Made by a program: the position numbers and the translations under genes
Assembly: GCF_024721315.2 (NCBI RefSeq)
Contig: NZ_JANFAK020000022.1
Location: 1-64,000 of the forward strand
DNA: 64,000 nt
Direction: 5' to 3'
From: Streptomyces sp. Isolate_45
Lineage (GTDB): Bacteria > Actinomycetota > Actinomycetes > Streptomycetales > Streptomycetaceae
Part shown: positions 1 to 7,800 of the stretch, piece by piece
Numbering within the stretch: position 1 is the stretch's first letter
How the letters are laid out: each line of letters starts with the position of its first letter
The notes under the pieces: model-generated
Databases searched by the model: none
What the model saw: the letters and a program-made list of their open reading frames with translations, nothing else
What the model was told of the DNA's origin: nothing

Positions 1-75
1 TTTTTAATTAAACGGCGACCACCTATATCTACACTTGCTGGAACAGTCTTGCCGTACACGACGCTCTTCCGATGT
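1..75 (+). other. Illumina P5 adapter-like artefact at contig end
   Basis: The first 75 bases match the Illumina P5 adapter plus read-1 primer with scattered substitutions. The core CGGCGACCACC (13-23), the ATCTACAC block (27-34), an 8-base stretch in the index position (35-42), and the read-1 primer tail TACACGACGCTCTTCCGAT (55-73) occur in the expected order and spacing. Genomic-looking high-GC sequence begins near base 76. Several mismatches replace a base by G. This is contamination retained by the assembler and should not be interpreted biologically. Confidence 0.93.
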
Positions 76-245
76 GGTCAGGGCCCGGCGGGCGGCGGGG
101 CCCGCCACCCGGCCGGCCGGCCCGGGGCGAACGGTGACCCCGGGGAGTTCACCGAGCCGGAAGCGGGCCCGCACGAGTCCACCCCGCCGGCCGGGCGCGA
201 CGGCTCGGCCCGCGACGTCGGCCGGGCCCCGGGGCGGGCGGCCGC

Positions 246-1556
246 TCACACCGGGCCGCCGACGGGGAGCGGGGCCGCCGGGGCGGGATCCAGGGGTGAC
301 CACAGGTCCTCGGGGGTCAGGTCGGCCGGCCGGTACTGACCGACGGCGCTGATCAGCAGCCGGGCCTCAAGGGCGAGGGCGTCCACCAGCCGGACCAGGC
401 CCTCGCGAGGGTCCTCGTCCACCGCGAGCAGGGCCGCCCGGCCGAGTCCCACCGCCGTCGCGCCCAGTGCCAGGGCCCGCACGGCGCGGCCGCCCTCCCA
501 CATCCGACCCGACGCCAACAGGTGGGCCCCGGAGGGGCGTTCGATCCTGCGCAGGCACTCCCCGAGGGGCAGCCCGGCCCGGTCCAGGAACACCCTCGGC
601 GCCCAGCCGGTGCCGCCCTCGGCGCCGTCGACGGTGACCGCGTCGGCGCCCGCCGCCCAGGCCGTCGTGGCGGCCCGGGCGATGTCACGGCCCGGGTGGA
701 ACTTCACCCAGGTCCGGGCCAGCGGGAAGTTGTTCCGCATGAACCGCAGCTGCTGGCGCAGGATCTCCTCGGTGAAGGTCCCGGGGGTCGCGGACCGCAG
801 CCGGCGCCCGGCGGGCTCGCCCAGCAGGTCCCGCACGGCGAACCGCCCGGCCAGCCGCTCGGCCTCGGCCGCGTCGACCACCGTCATCCCGCCGAGCCCC
901 GGCTTCGCGCCCTGGCCGGTCTTCAGCTCGAAGCCGAGCCGCCCGGAGTCCCGCAGGGGGCGGGAGCCCGGATCGCTGTAGAGGAGGTTCCACACCTCGG
1001 AGTCGGCGTCCTCGGTGGACTGCTGCACCACCACCCCGCCGACCCCGTCCGCGAGGTCTTCCGCGTACGCCGTGACCCGCTCCAGCAGCGCCGAGCGGCT
1101 GCCGTAGCCGTGCACCGGAACCATGTTCTCGCCGATCACCATCGGGATGCCGAGTCGTGCGGCCTGCCGGGCCGCGGCCACGCCGAGGTCCCCGCTGCCC
1201 GCCCGGGTGGAGCCGAACGCCGAGAGGTAGAGGGGCAGTCGTGAGGCGAAGCCGCCCACGGGGGTGCGCAGGTCCACGTCCTCGTACGAGGGCTCCCGGC
1301 CCAGGTCGATCAGCTTCTCCAGCCGCCTCGGCATGAACACCGGCGGGGCGAGGCGCAGCGAGTCCAGCCAGTCGCCGCCCTGCCCGTCGGGTGCCGGGCC
1401 CGCACCGGACCCGTCCCGGCCGTGCGGTTCGGGCGCGGCACCGAACAACCGTGTCCCGTAGCCGTCGGCGGCGGGGAAGACCTCGGCCGTCCCCGCCCGC
1501 GCCCGGGCCCGTACGGCCTCCGCCGGGAACCCGGCCGCCTCCAACGCGGCGCTCAC
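246..1556 (-). CDS. Orphan FMN-binding glutamate synthase-like protein
   Basis: This 436-residue protein carries the FMN/glutamate-synthase domain of GltB-type enzymes: a KTGQGAKPGLGG segment (about residue 220) and a DGAEGGTGWAP phosphate-binding segment (about 315), followed by a TIM-barrel tail with ASGRMWEGGRAVRALALGA. It has no N-terminal glutaminase domain, and I see only one cysteine, so the 3Fe-4S cysteines of classical ferredoxin-GltS are missing. The GTG start at 1556 overlaps the stop of the upstream AsnRS-like gene as GTGA, indicating coupling. In the streptolydigin cluster a glutamate-synthase-like gene (slgE3) accompanies glutamate mutase genes and supplies glutamate for 3-methylaspartate. 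A similar supply role, or ammonia delivery to the AsnRS-like partner, is inference. It is the last gene before the contig end. Confidence 0.82.
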   Translation of the reverse strand: MSAALEAAGFPAEAVRARARAGTAEVFPAADGYGTRLFGAAPEPHGRDGSGAGPAPDGQGGDWLDSLRLAPPVFMPRRLEKLIDLGREPSYEDVDLRTPVGGFASRLPLYLSAFGSTRAGSGDLGVAAARQAARLGIPMVIGENMVPVHGYGSRSALLERVTAYAEDLADGVGGVVVQQSTEDADSEVWNLLYSDPGSRPLRDSGRLGFELKTGQGAKPGLGGMTVVDAAEAERLAGRFAVRDLLGEPAGRRLRSATPGTFTEEILRQQLRFMRNNFPLARTWVKFHPGRDIARAATTAWAAGADAVTVDGAEGGTGWAPRVFLDRAGLPLGECLRRIERPSGAHLLASGRMWEGGRAVRALALGATAVGLGRAALLAVDEDPREGLVRLVDALALEARLLISAVGQYRPADLTPEDLWSPLDPAPAAPLPVGGPV

Positions 1557-2536
1557 GGGGCGATCACCCCCGGCAGCTTCGGGTAGGCGCTGACCTGCCA
1601 CAGGGCGTCCAGGCCGGTCAGGAACCGGACGAGGCGCTGGAGGCCCATCCCGAAGCCGGCGCTGCCCTCGATGCCCTCGCGGGCCAGTTCCAGGTACCAG
1701 GCGTACTTGGCCGGGTTCTCGCCGCTCTCCCGCATCCGGGTCACGATCGTCGCGTAGTCGTTCTCCCGCTCGCTGCCGCTGACCAGCTCGCCGAACCCGC
1801 CGTGCGCGATCAGGTCGAAGTTCCTCAGGACGCCGGGGTGTTCGCGGTCCTCGCGGTCGTAGAACCCGCGCGAACCCTTCGGGTAGTCGTTGACGAAGAA
1901 CGGTCGGTCGGCCTCCAGGGAGAGGATCCGTTCGCCCGCCCAATCGATCTCCGCGTCCGGGCTCTGGGCGTGGCCCCGGGCCAGCAGCCTCGCCACGGCC
2001 TCCGCGTGCGTCAAGGAGTCGAACTTCCCCTGCCGCAGCTCCGCGAACTCCAGCTCGTCCCGCCCGAGTTCGCGCAACACGTGCGGGAGCGTCGCCCACA
2101 CGTGACGCACCACGTGCGTCAGCAGCCCGGCCGCGAGCTCCTGGGCGTCGCGCCGGGTGCCGGCCGCCAGTTCCACGTCGATCTGGTGGAACTCCACCAG
2201 GTGCCGGCCCGTGGACGCGGTCTCCGGCGGCTCCACCCGGACGTTCGGGGCGATGTAGAACAGCCGGGGGAAGCCCTTGAGCGAGGCCTGCTTGTAGAGG
2301 ATCGCGCTCGTCATCAACTTGTACGGCTGCCCGTAGTAGTCCACGTCGAGGGCCTTCGCGCCGCGTCCGCCCGGATCGGTCACCGGGCCGATCAGCGGCG
2401 GCAGCAACTCCACGAAGTCCTCACCGCGCAGGAACTCCCTTGCCGCGTGCAGGACTTCCTGCTGCACCAGCATCGCGGAGCGCAGTTCCGGCGAACGCAG
2501 GTGCTCACCGAGCGGGGGAGGGGTCCGAAGCTCCAT
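1553..2536 (-). CDS. AsnRS-like asparagine synthetase (class II aaRS core)
   Basis: This 327-residue protein is a class II aminoacyl-tRNA synthetase catalytic core resembling archaeal AsnRS. It has a motif-2-like stretch (YIAPNVRVEPPETASTGRHL, about residue 100, then VEFHQIDVE) and a motif 3 (GFGMGLQRLVRFLTG, about residue 300). It begins at the catalytic core and lacks the N-terminal OB-fold anticodon-binding domain of a true AsnRS. Such truncated paralogues include the archaeal asparagine synthetases, which activate aspartate and amidate it. Located between glutamate mutase and a glutamate-synthase-like gene, it may amidate 3-methylaspartate or activate it as an adenylate; this is inference. 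I chose the ATG at 2536 because AGGAG lies 7 nt upstream. An in-frame ATG at 2563 has no visible ribosome-binding site. Confidence 0.8.
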   Translation of the reverse strand: MELRTPPPLGEHLRSPELRSAMLVQQEVLHAAREFLRGEDFVELLPPLIGPVTDPGGRGAKALDVDYYGQPYKLMTSAILYKQASLKGFPRLFYIAPNVRVEPPETASTGRHLVEFHQIDVELAAGTRRDAQELAAGLLTHVVRHVWATLPHVLRELGRDELEFAELRQGKFDSLTHAEAVARLLARGHAQSPDAEIDWAGERILSLEADRPFFVNDYPKGSRGFYDREDREHPGVLRNFDLIAHGGFGELVSGSERENDYATIVTRMRESGENPAKYAWYLELAREGIEGSAGFGMGLQRLVRFLTGLDALWQVSAYPKLPGVIAP

Positions 2537-2580
2537 GTCGACTCCTGTCGGTCTGTGGGTCATTGGTCGGTGGGTGGGAG

Positions 2581-2640
2581 GCCGGGTGGCCTGGTGGCCG
2601 GGTGGCCGGGTGGCCGGGTGGTCGGATGGCCGGGTGGGTC
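2581..2640. repeat. Short tandem repeat, unit GGTGGCCG
   Basis: About sixty bases between glmE and the AsnRS-like gene consist of imperfect tandem copies of the 8-mer GGTGGCCG, with variants carrying T or A. It lies in the leader of the AsnRS-like gene, upstream of its ribosome-binding site. It looks like a simple-sequence expansion in high-GC DNA, not a CRISPR or iteron array. Confidence 0.6.
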
Positions 2641-2656
2641 GGGCCCTGCGGGCCCG
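2640..2656 (-). terminator. Weak hairpin after glmE
   Basis: CGGGCCC and GGGCCCG are separated by a 3-base loop just past the glmE stop. The stem is only 7 bp with no T tract. It could attenuate read-through into the AsnRS-like gene 135 bp downstream, but chance occurrence in GC-rich DNA is possible. Confidence 0.3.
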
Positions 2657-2671
2657 CCGCCCGGGGCCCGT

Positions 2672-4042
2672 TCACTCCCCGTCGTCCGGTGCGTCGTAGC
2701 GCAGGGCCACCCCGTGCACGGCGGCGAGCAGTCCGTCCGAGGTCATGGCCGGGGCGGAAACCCCCGCGCGGGGGGCCGTACGGGCGGCCGCCGGCATCGA
2801 GCCCGTCTCGGACCAGCGCAGCCGGCCGCCCGCGTCGACGAAACTGCGCGATCGGCCCGCGTTGTCCGGGTGCAGGCAGTACGGGACGTCCAGCACGCCC
2901 CGCGCGAACGCGGTCCGCAGCGCGCGTCCGAGGTCCTCGTCCAGCTCCAGCACCGCTTCCACGAAGGCCCGGGCCTCCCGGTACACCTCGCTGTCGGCGC
3001 CGGCGGCGTCGTCGGTGGCGCCGTCACCGGGGGCCGACGGCCCACCGCCCGGGGAGTCCGGGCGTTCCTGCAGCGCCGCCGTCGCCGCGGCCGTCTCCAG
3101 CGCCCGTACGTTCTCCAGCACCGTCGGGATCCGGTACGCCTCGGCGGCCGTCTTCACGATCAGCCGCTGCGCCCCGGACCGTACGGCGAGCCGCGCCGAG
3201 GCCTCCAGCAGCCGGGTGGCGCCCCGGGCCGTCCGCGGGAAGACCCCCATGTACGTGTAGAGCACCACGTGCCGGTCCACCCCGGCGGGCAGGAACTCCC
3301 CGGCGAGTCGGCGCAGCGCCCGGACGGCCTCCGCGTCCTGCGCGGGGTCGGTCTGTTGGGCGTAGCTGAGGGAGACGCTGCGGATGCCGTGGCGGACGAA
3401 GAACATCCCCTCCAGCAGGCTCAGCGCCACCAGCAGCCCGGGAGGGCAGAGCTGCCCGAGCATGCAGCCCCCGAAGCTCTCCAGGTGCGGTACCCGGGGC
3501 GCGGGTGCCAGCGCGGCCAGGAGTTCGCAGCAACGGGCCCAGTTCTCCACGGACTCGGCGAGGGGGGTGCGGCCGTAGGGCAGGCAGTACGAGACCGGTC
3601 CCCCCTCGGTGGCGTCGAGTCCGGCGGCCGCCAGAGCCCGCACGATGGCCTCGGGCCGTGAGGAGCCGTGCCGGACCTGGACGGGGAACCCCGGGCCGGC
3701 CAGCCCGTCCAGCAGGGACCGGGTCAGTTCGACGGGGTGGGTGGTGATCGGGTAGCCGTTGAGGGCGCTGCCCTCGGCCACGGCGGCCCGCGCCGCGGCG
3801 ACGTCCCCGACCCGGGTGTAGCTGTCGATGGTGAGGGTGCCGACGGTGGTGGCGACGGCGCCCTTCGTGCGTTCCAGCCCGGCCCGCATCCGGCGCGGGT
3901 CGCCGAACCCCATGCGGGGCTGCACGACGAGCTGTCCGGCGGCGGCGGCGCGGGCCACGAAGCCCCCGAAGGAGGCGTCGGGTTCCGGGGCGCCCGGCTC
4001 CCGCTGCACCCCGGGGGCCAGCAGGGCGGCGCCGCCGGTCAT
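2672..4042 (-). CDS. glmE: Glutamate mutase epsilon (large) subunit
   Basis: This 456-residue protein belongs to the MutE/GlmE family, the substrate-binding TIM-barrel subunit of adenosylcobalamin-dependent glutamate mutase, which interconverts L-glutamate and (2S,3S)-3-methylaspartate. Family-like segments include QPRMGFGDP near residue 42, TIDSYTRVGD near 71, NGYPITTHP near 95, and HGSSRPEAIV and TEGGPVSYCLPYGR near residues 125-150. The length is slightly below the roughly 480 residues usual for the family. A Gly/Pro/Ala-rich insertion around residues 330-350 is a local oddity. The ATG overlaps the stop of glmS as ATGA, as expected for two subunits needed in stoichiometric amounts. Friulimicin, skyllamycin and streptolydigin pathways use this reaction for 3-methylaspartate, so the same precursor is inferred here. 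Confidence 0.9.
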   Translation of the reverse strand: MTGGAALLAPGVQREPGAPEPDASFGGFVARAAAAGQLVVQPRMGFGDPRRMRAGLERTKGAVATTVGTLTIDSYTRVGDVAAARAAVAEGSALNGYPITTHPVELTRSLLDGLAGPGFPVQVRHGSSRPEAIVRALAAAGLDATEGGPVSYCLPYGRTPLAESVENWARCCELLAALAPAPRVPHLESFGGCMLGQLCPPGLLVALSLLEGMFFVRHGIRSVSLSYAQQTDPAQDAEAVRALRRLAGEFLPAGVDRHVVLYTYMGVFPRTARGATRLLEASARLAVRSGAQRLIVKTAAEAYRIPTVLENVRALETAAATAALQERPDSPGGGPSAPGDGATDDAAGADSEVYREARAFVEAVLELDEDLGRALRTAFARGVLDVPYCLHPDNAGRSRSFVDAGGRLRWSETGSMPAAARTAPRAGVSAPAMTSDGLLAAVHGVALRYDAPDDGE

Positions 4043-4482
4043 GCCACGGCCCGCGGGACGGACCGGCCGACGGTGAGCGTGGTGAGGTAGTCCCGCAGCG
4101 CGGCCACGTTCCCGTCGTCGAAGACGGCGTCACAACCGGCGTCGAGGAGGCGACCGCGCTGCTCGGGGTCCGCCACCCCGGCGACGCCCAGTTTGCCGCC
4201 GATGACGACCGGCAGGGTCAGACCGGCCCGCCGCACGGCCCGCACGGCGCCCAACCCGTCGCGGTAGCCGTGACCGTTGACGCTGCTGATCACCAGGAGG
4301 TCCGGCCGGGCCGGCCCGTCGGTGGCGCAGGCTCCGGTCAGCAGGTCGTCCGGGACGCAGGGGCCGAGGTTGTCAACCCGGTGCCCGAGCTCCTCCAGGA
4401 ACAGCTGGAGGTAGACCAGGTTCCAAGTGTGGGAATCCGATGCCGTACCGCTCAGCAGGATGTCCATATTCCGTCGTCGCAT
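4039..4482 (-). CDS. glmS: Glutamate mutase sigma (B12-binding) subunit
   Basis: This roughly 147-residue protein is the small cobalamin-binding subunit of glutamate mutase. The segment SGTASDSHTWNLVYLQLFLE contains the DxH signature whose histidine replaces dimethylbenzimidazole as lower axial cobalt ligand. The later VIGGKLGV segment (about residue 100) matches the Rossmann-like B12 fold. Family length is about 137 residues. The start is uncertain: ATG at 4482 and ATG at 4467 (beginning MDILLSG) are both possible and neither has a strong ribosome-binding site. It is the first gene of the precursor cassette, transcribed after the terminator that follows MbtH, and overlaps glmE by 4 nt. Both subunits are present, so the mutase should be complete. 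Confidence 0.88.
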   Translation of the reverse strand: MRRRNMDILLSGTASDSHTWNLVYLQLFLEELGHRVDNLGPCVPDDLLTGACATDGPARPDLLVISSVNGHGYRDGLGAVRAVRRAGLTLPVVIGGKLGVAGVADPEQRGRLLDAGCDAVFDDGNVAALRDYLTTLTVGRSVPRAVA

Positions 4483-4591
4483 ACCGAGAATATAGAAAGC
4501 GACCGGACCGCCGAGGGGAAGTTGTGGCGGCAGTATCGGGGAATTCCGGCCGGGTGCCGGCGGCGCGGGCACGGGCCGGCGGGGCAAAGGG

Positions 4592-4628
4592 AAATGGTCG
4601 TGCCCCGCGGTGCGGGGCACGACCATTT
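4592..4628 (-). terminator. Perfect 17-bp hairpin terminator after mbtH
   Basis: Two perfect 17-base inverted arms (4592-4608 and 4612-4628) are separated by a 3-base loop, 29 bp beyond the MbtH stop. A stem this long and exact is very unlikely by chance. There is no long T tract, as is common in actinomycetes. It probably ends the NRPS-MbtH transcript and separates it from the glutamate mutase cassette, which then needs its own promoter in 4483-4591. Confidence 0.85.
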
Positions 4629-4657
4629 CGGTCCGGGAATCGGGTGCGCGATTTCGT

Positions 4658-4864
4658 TCAGGAGTACTGGGCGACCAGGCTCCGGGGGCGGATGTCGGTC
4701 CAGCTCCGCTCCACGTAGGCGAGTGCGTCCGCCCGGGACCCCTCGCCCCACACGATCTCCCAGCCGCCCGGGACCTCGGCGAACACCGGCCACAGGGCGT
4801 GCTGCCCCTCGGCGTTGACCACGACGCGGAAGGTGCCCTCGGTGTCGTCGAAAGGATTGGTCAT
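4658..4864 (-). CDS. MbtH-like NRPS accessory protein
   Basis: This 68-residue MbtH-family protein binds A domains and is often required for their solubility and adenylation activity. It starts [12 protein letters not shown] and contains the conserved [19 protein letters not shown] core (residues about 17-35) and the terminal WTDIRP motif (residues 55-60). The usual MbtH length is 60-75 residues. Its ATG overlaps the NRPS4 stop codon as ATGA, so it is translationally coupled to the last synthetase. It is the only MbtH in the window and may serve all A domains of the cluster, and perhaps the siderophore NRPS. Confidence 0.95.
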   Translation of the reverse strand: MTNPFDDTEGTFRVVVNAEGQHALWPVFAEVPGGWEIVWGEGSRADALAYVERSWTDIRPRSLVAQYS

Positions 4865-7800
4865 GACAGACTCCTCAATTTCTCGGAAAGGATACGGCCG
4901 ATCATCGCAAGTGGTTCCGGTTCGCCCATCCTGGTGTGCGGAACACCGATCAGATGGTTCTCCACCCGGCCCTCCACATAGGGAATCCAATGCTGGGCGA
5001 GGGTGTTTTCGGTTTCCCCGTCCTCCAGGGCCGCCAGGAACAGGAGATCGGTGGCGACCGGGCGCGGGGCGTACAGGTTCATGATTTCGGCGTGGTTGAT
5101 GGAGGCGCCGATCACCGAGCGGATCTCCGCGTCGGAGAAGGCACCGAGGACCGGGTCCTTCAGTCGGACCAGCCCGATGAGCGCGTCCACGTCGAAGGGG
5201 GCGTCCTCGGGCTCGTCGGTGGCGTCGCCGACGAGCATGTCCCGCTTCTGCGCCGGCGTCATCCGGCGCCGCTCGGGCTCCGTCGGCAGCAGGTGCACGT
5301 CCATCATGACCAGCAGGTCGGTGCGTTCCCCCAACTCGGCGAGGTGCACCGCCAGCGCGTGGGCGACCGTGCCGCCGAAGGACCAGCCGAGGAAGCGGTA
5401 CGGCCCGTGCGGCTGGATCCCGCGGATCAGCGGCAGGTAGTCGTCCACCATCTCCTCGACGGACCCGGGGGAGTGCCCCAGCTCGCTCAGCGCCCGCGCC
5501 TGGACCGCGTACAGCGGCTGGTCGGGCCCGAGGTGGCGGGCCAGACCGGCGTACGGCCAGCCGACGCCCGTCCCCGGGTGGAGGCAGAACAGCGGCCGCT
5601 CCGCGCCCCGGGTGCTCAGCGGCAGCAACACCCCCATCGGGTCGAAGCCGGAGGGTTCGTCACCGAGGAGACCGGCGACCGTCGGCGTACGGAACAGGTC
5701 CCGGACCCCGAGCTCCAGGCCGAGGACGGTCCGCATCCGGCTCACCAGCCGCACCCCGAGCAGCGAATGACCCCCCAGGGCGAAGAAGTTGTCGTCGATG
5801 CCGACCCGTTCCAGACCCAGCACCTCGGCGAACAGGGAGCACAACACCTCCTCGCGCGGGGTACGGGCCGCCCGCCCGCCGCCCCGCACGGCCGGCGCGG
5901 GCGCCGGCAGGGCCGCCCGGTCGGGCTTGCCGTTGACGGTGAGCGGGATCGCGTCGAGCAGCACCGCCGCCGAGGGCACCATGTGCTCGGGCAGCTCGTC
6001 GGCCGCCCAGCGCAGCAGCCCCGGCCCGGTCAGGGTGTGCCCGGCGCGGGGCACGGCGTACGCCACGAGCCGCTTGCCGCCGGGACCGTCCTCGCGGACC
6101 GCGACGGCGACCTGCCCGACGCCCGGGTGCCGGGCGAGGGTCTCCTCGATCTCGCCGGGCTCGATGCGGAACCCGCGCAGTTTGACCTGGCCGTCGGCCC
6201 GCCCGATGAAGCGCAGTTCGCCGCCGGGCGTCCAGTGCGCCAGGTCGCCCGTGCGGTACATGCGGCTGCCGTCCGCCGCGAACGGGTCCGGAAGGAACCG
6301 TTCGGCCGTCAGCCCCGGCCGGCCGACGTAACCGCGGGCCACCTGGCTGCCGGACAGGTACAGCTCGCCGGGGACCCCGACGGGCACCGGGCGCAGCCGC
6401 CCGTCCAGTACGTGGGCGCGGGTGTTGTCGAGGGCCGCGCCCAGGTACACGCCGCGGACCTCCCGCTCGGTGAGCGGGAACCGTTGTCGGTGCGAGGCGA
6501 AGGTGGTCTCGGTCGGCCCGTAGGAGTGGACGAGCACCGTGTCGGGGCAGTGTTCCAGCACGCGCTGGAGCGCGCTCGGGGAGGCCACGTCCCCTCCGGT
6601 CCACACCTCGTCGAGGAGCTTGAGGGTGTCGAGGCCCTCGTCCGCCATGATGTGGAACAGGCCCATCGTGAAGTAGGCGGCGGTGACCTCGTTGCCGCGG
6701 ATCGCCCGGTCCAGCTCCGCGACGTCGGTACCGTCCCCGGGCGCGATCACCAGTTGCCCGCCGTTCAGCAGCGGCACCCACAGCTCGTAGGTCGAGGCGT
6801 CGAAGCCGATCGCCGAATGGACCAGCATCCGACGGTGGTTGGCCAGGTCCCAGCAGCGGTCGGTGACCAGGTCCACCACGTTGCGGTGGGTGACCCCGAC
6901 GCCCTTGGGGCGGCCCGTGGAGCCCGAGGTGAACATCACGTACATCAACGCGTCCTCGCCGACCGGCACGCCCGGATCCGTCGTCGGATGGCCCGACACC
7001 GGTGTGTCCACCGACAACACACGCACGCCGGCGGCGAGTTGTGCGCGCACGGCCGGTAGGTCGGCCTGGGCCTCACCGACGAGCAACACCCGCGCGCCCA
7101 CGTCCTCCATGACCATGTCCACCCGCGCCTCGGGCAGCCGCGGGTCCAGCGGTACGTACGCGGCCCCGCACTTGAGCACCGCCAGCGCCGCGACCAGCAG
7201 GTGCGGGGTGCGCTCCAACAGCAGCCCCACCGCACCGTCCCGGCCCACGCCCGCCTCGATCAGCCGGTGGGCCAGCACGTTGGCGCGCGCGTCGAGCTCG
7301 TCGTACCGCAGGCTCTCCTCCCCGTACGAGACGGCGGTCCGCCGCGGCGTGCGCCGGGCCTGCGCCGCGAACCGCTCGTGCACCAGCCCGCACGCCGCCC
7401 GGGGAGCGGCCGTGTCGTTGTACTCGACGACCAGCCGGTGCTCCTCCTCGGCGGACAGCAGCCGTACGTCCCCGATCCGCTGCTCCGGGTCCCGGGCCAC
7501 GGCCCGCAGCGTCCGCGCCACGTGCCCGGCCAGCACGCCCGCCGTGGGCCCGTCGTACAGGTCCGTGGCGTACTCCAGCACGCCGTCGAGTCCGCCCGGA
7601 GCGCCGTCCGCGTCCCGTGTCTCGCGCAGCGACAGCGTGAGGTCGAACTTGGTGAACCCGGAGGCCGTGCCGACCGCGGTCCCGGCCAGGGCCGTCGCGC
7701 GGGGCGGGCCCGCCTCGGCCGGCTGGACCTGGACGACCGCCTGGACCAGGGGGTGGTGTGCGGTGGACCGTACCGGGTTCAGCTGCTCGACGACCAGGTC

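Noticed and set aside
2581..2640. Possible CRISPR or iteron array
   Set aside because: The unit is only 8 bp, imperfect and without spacers.
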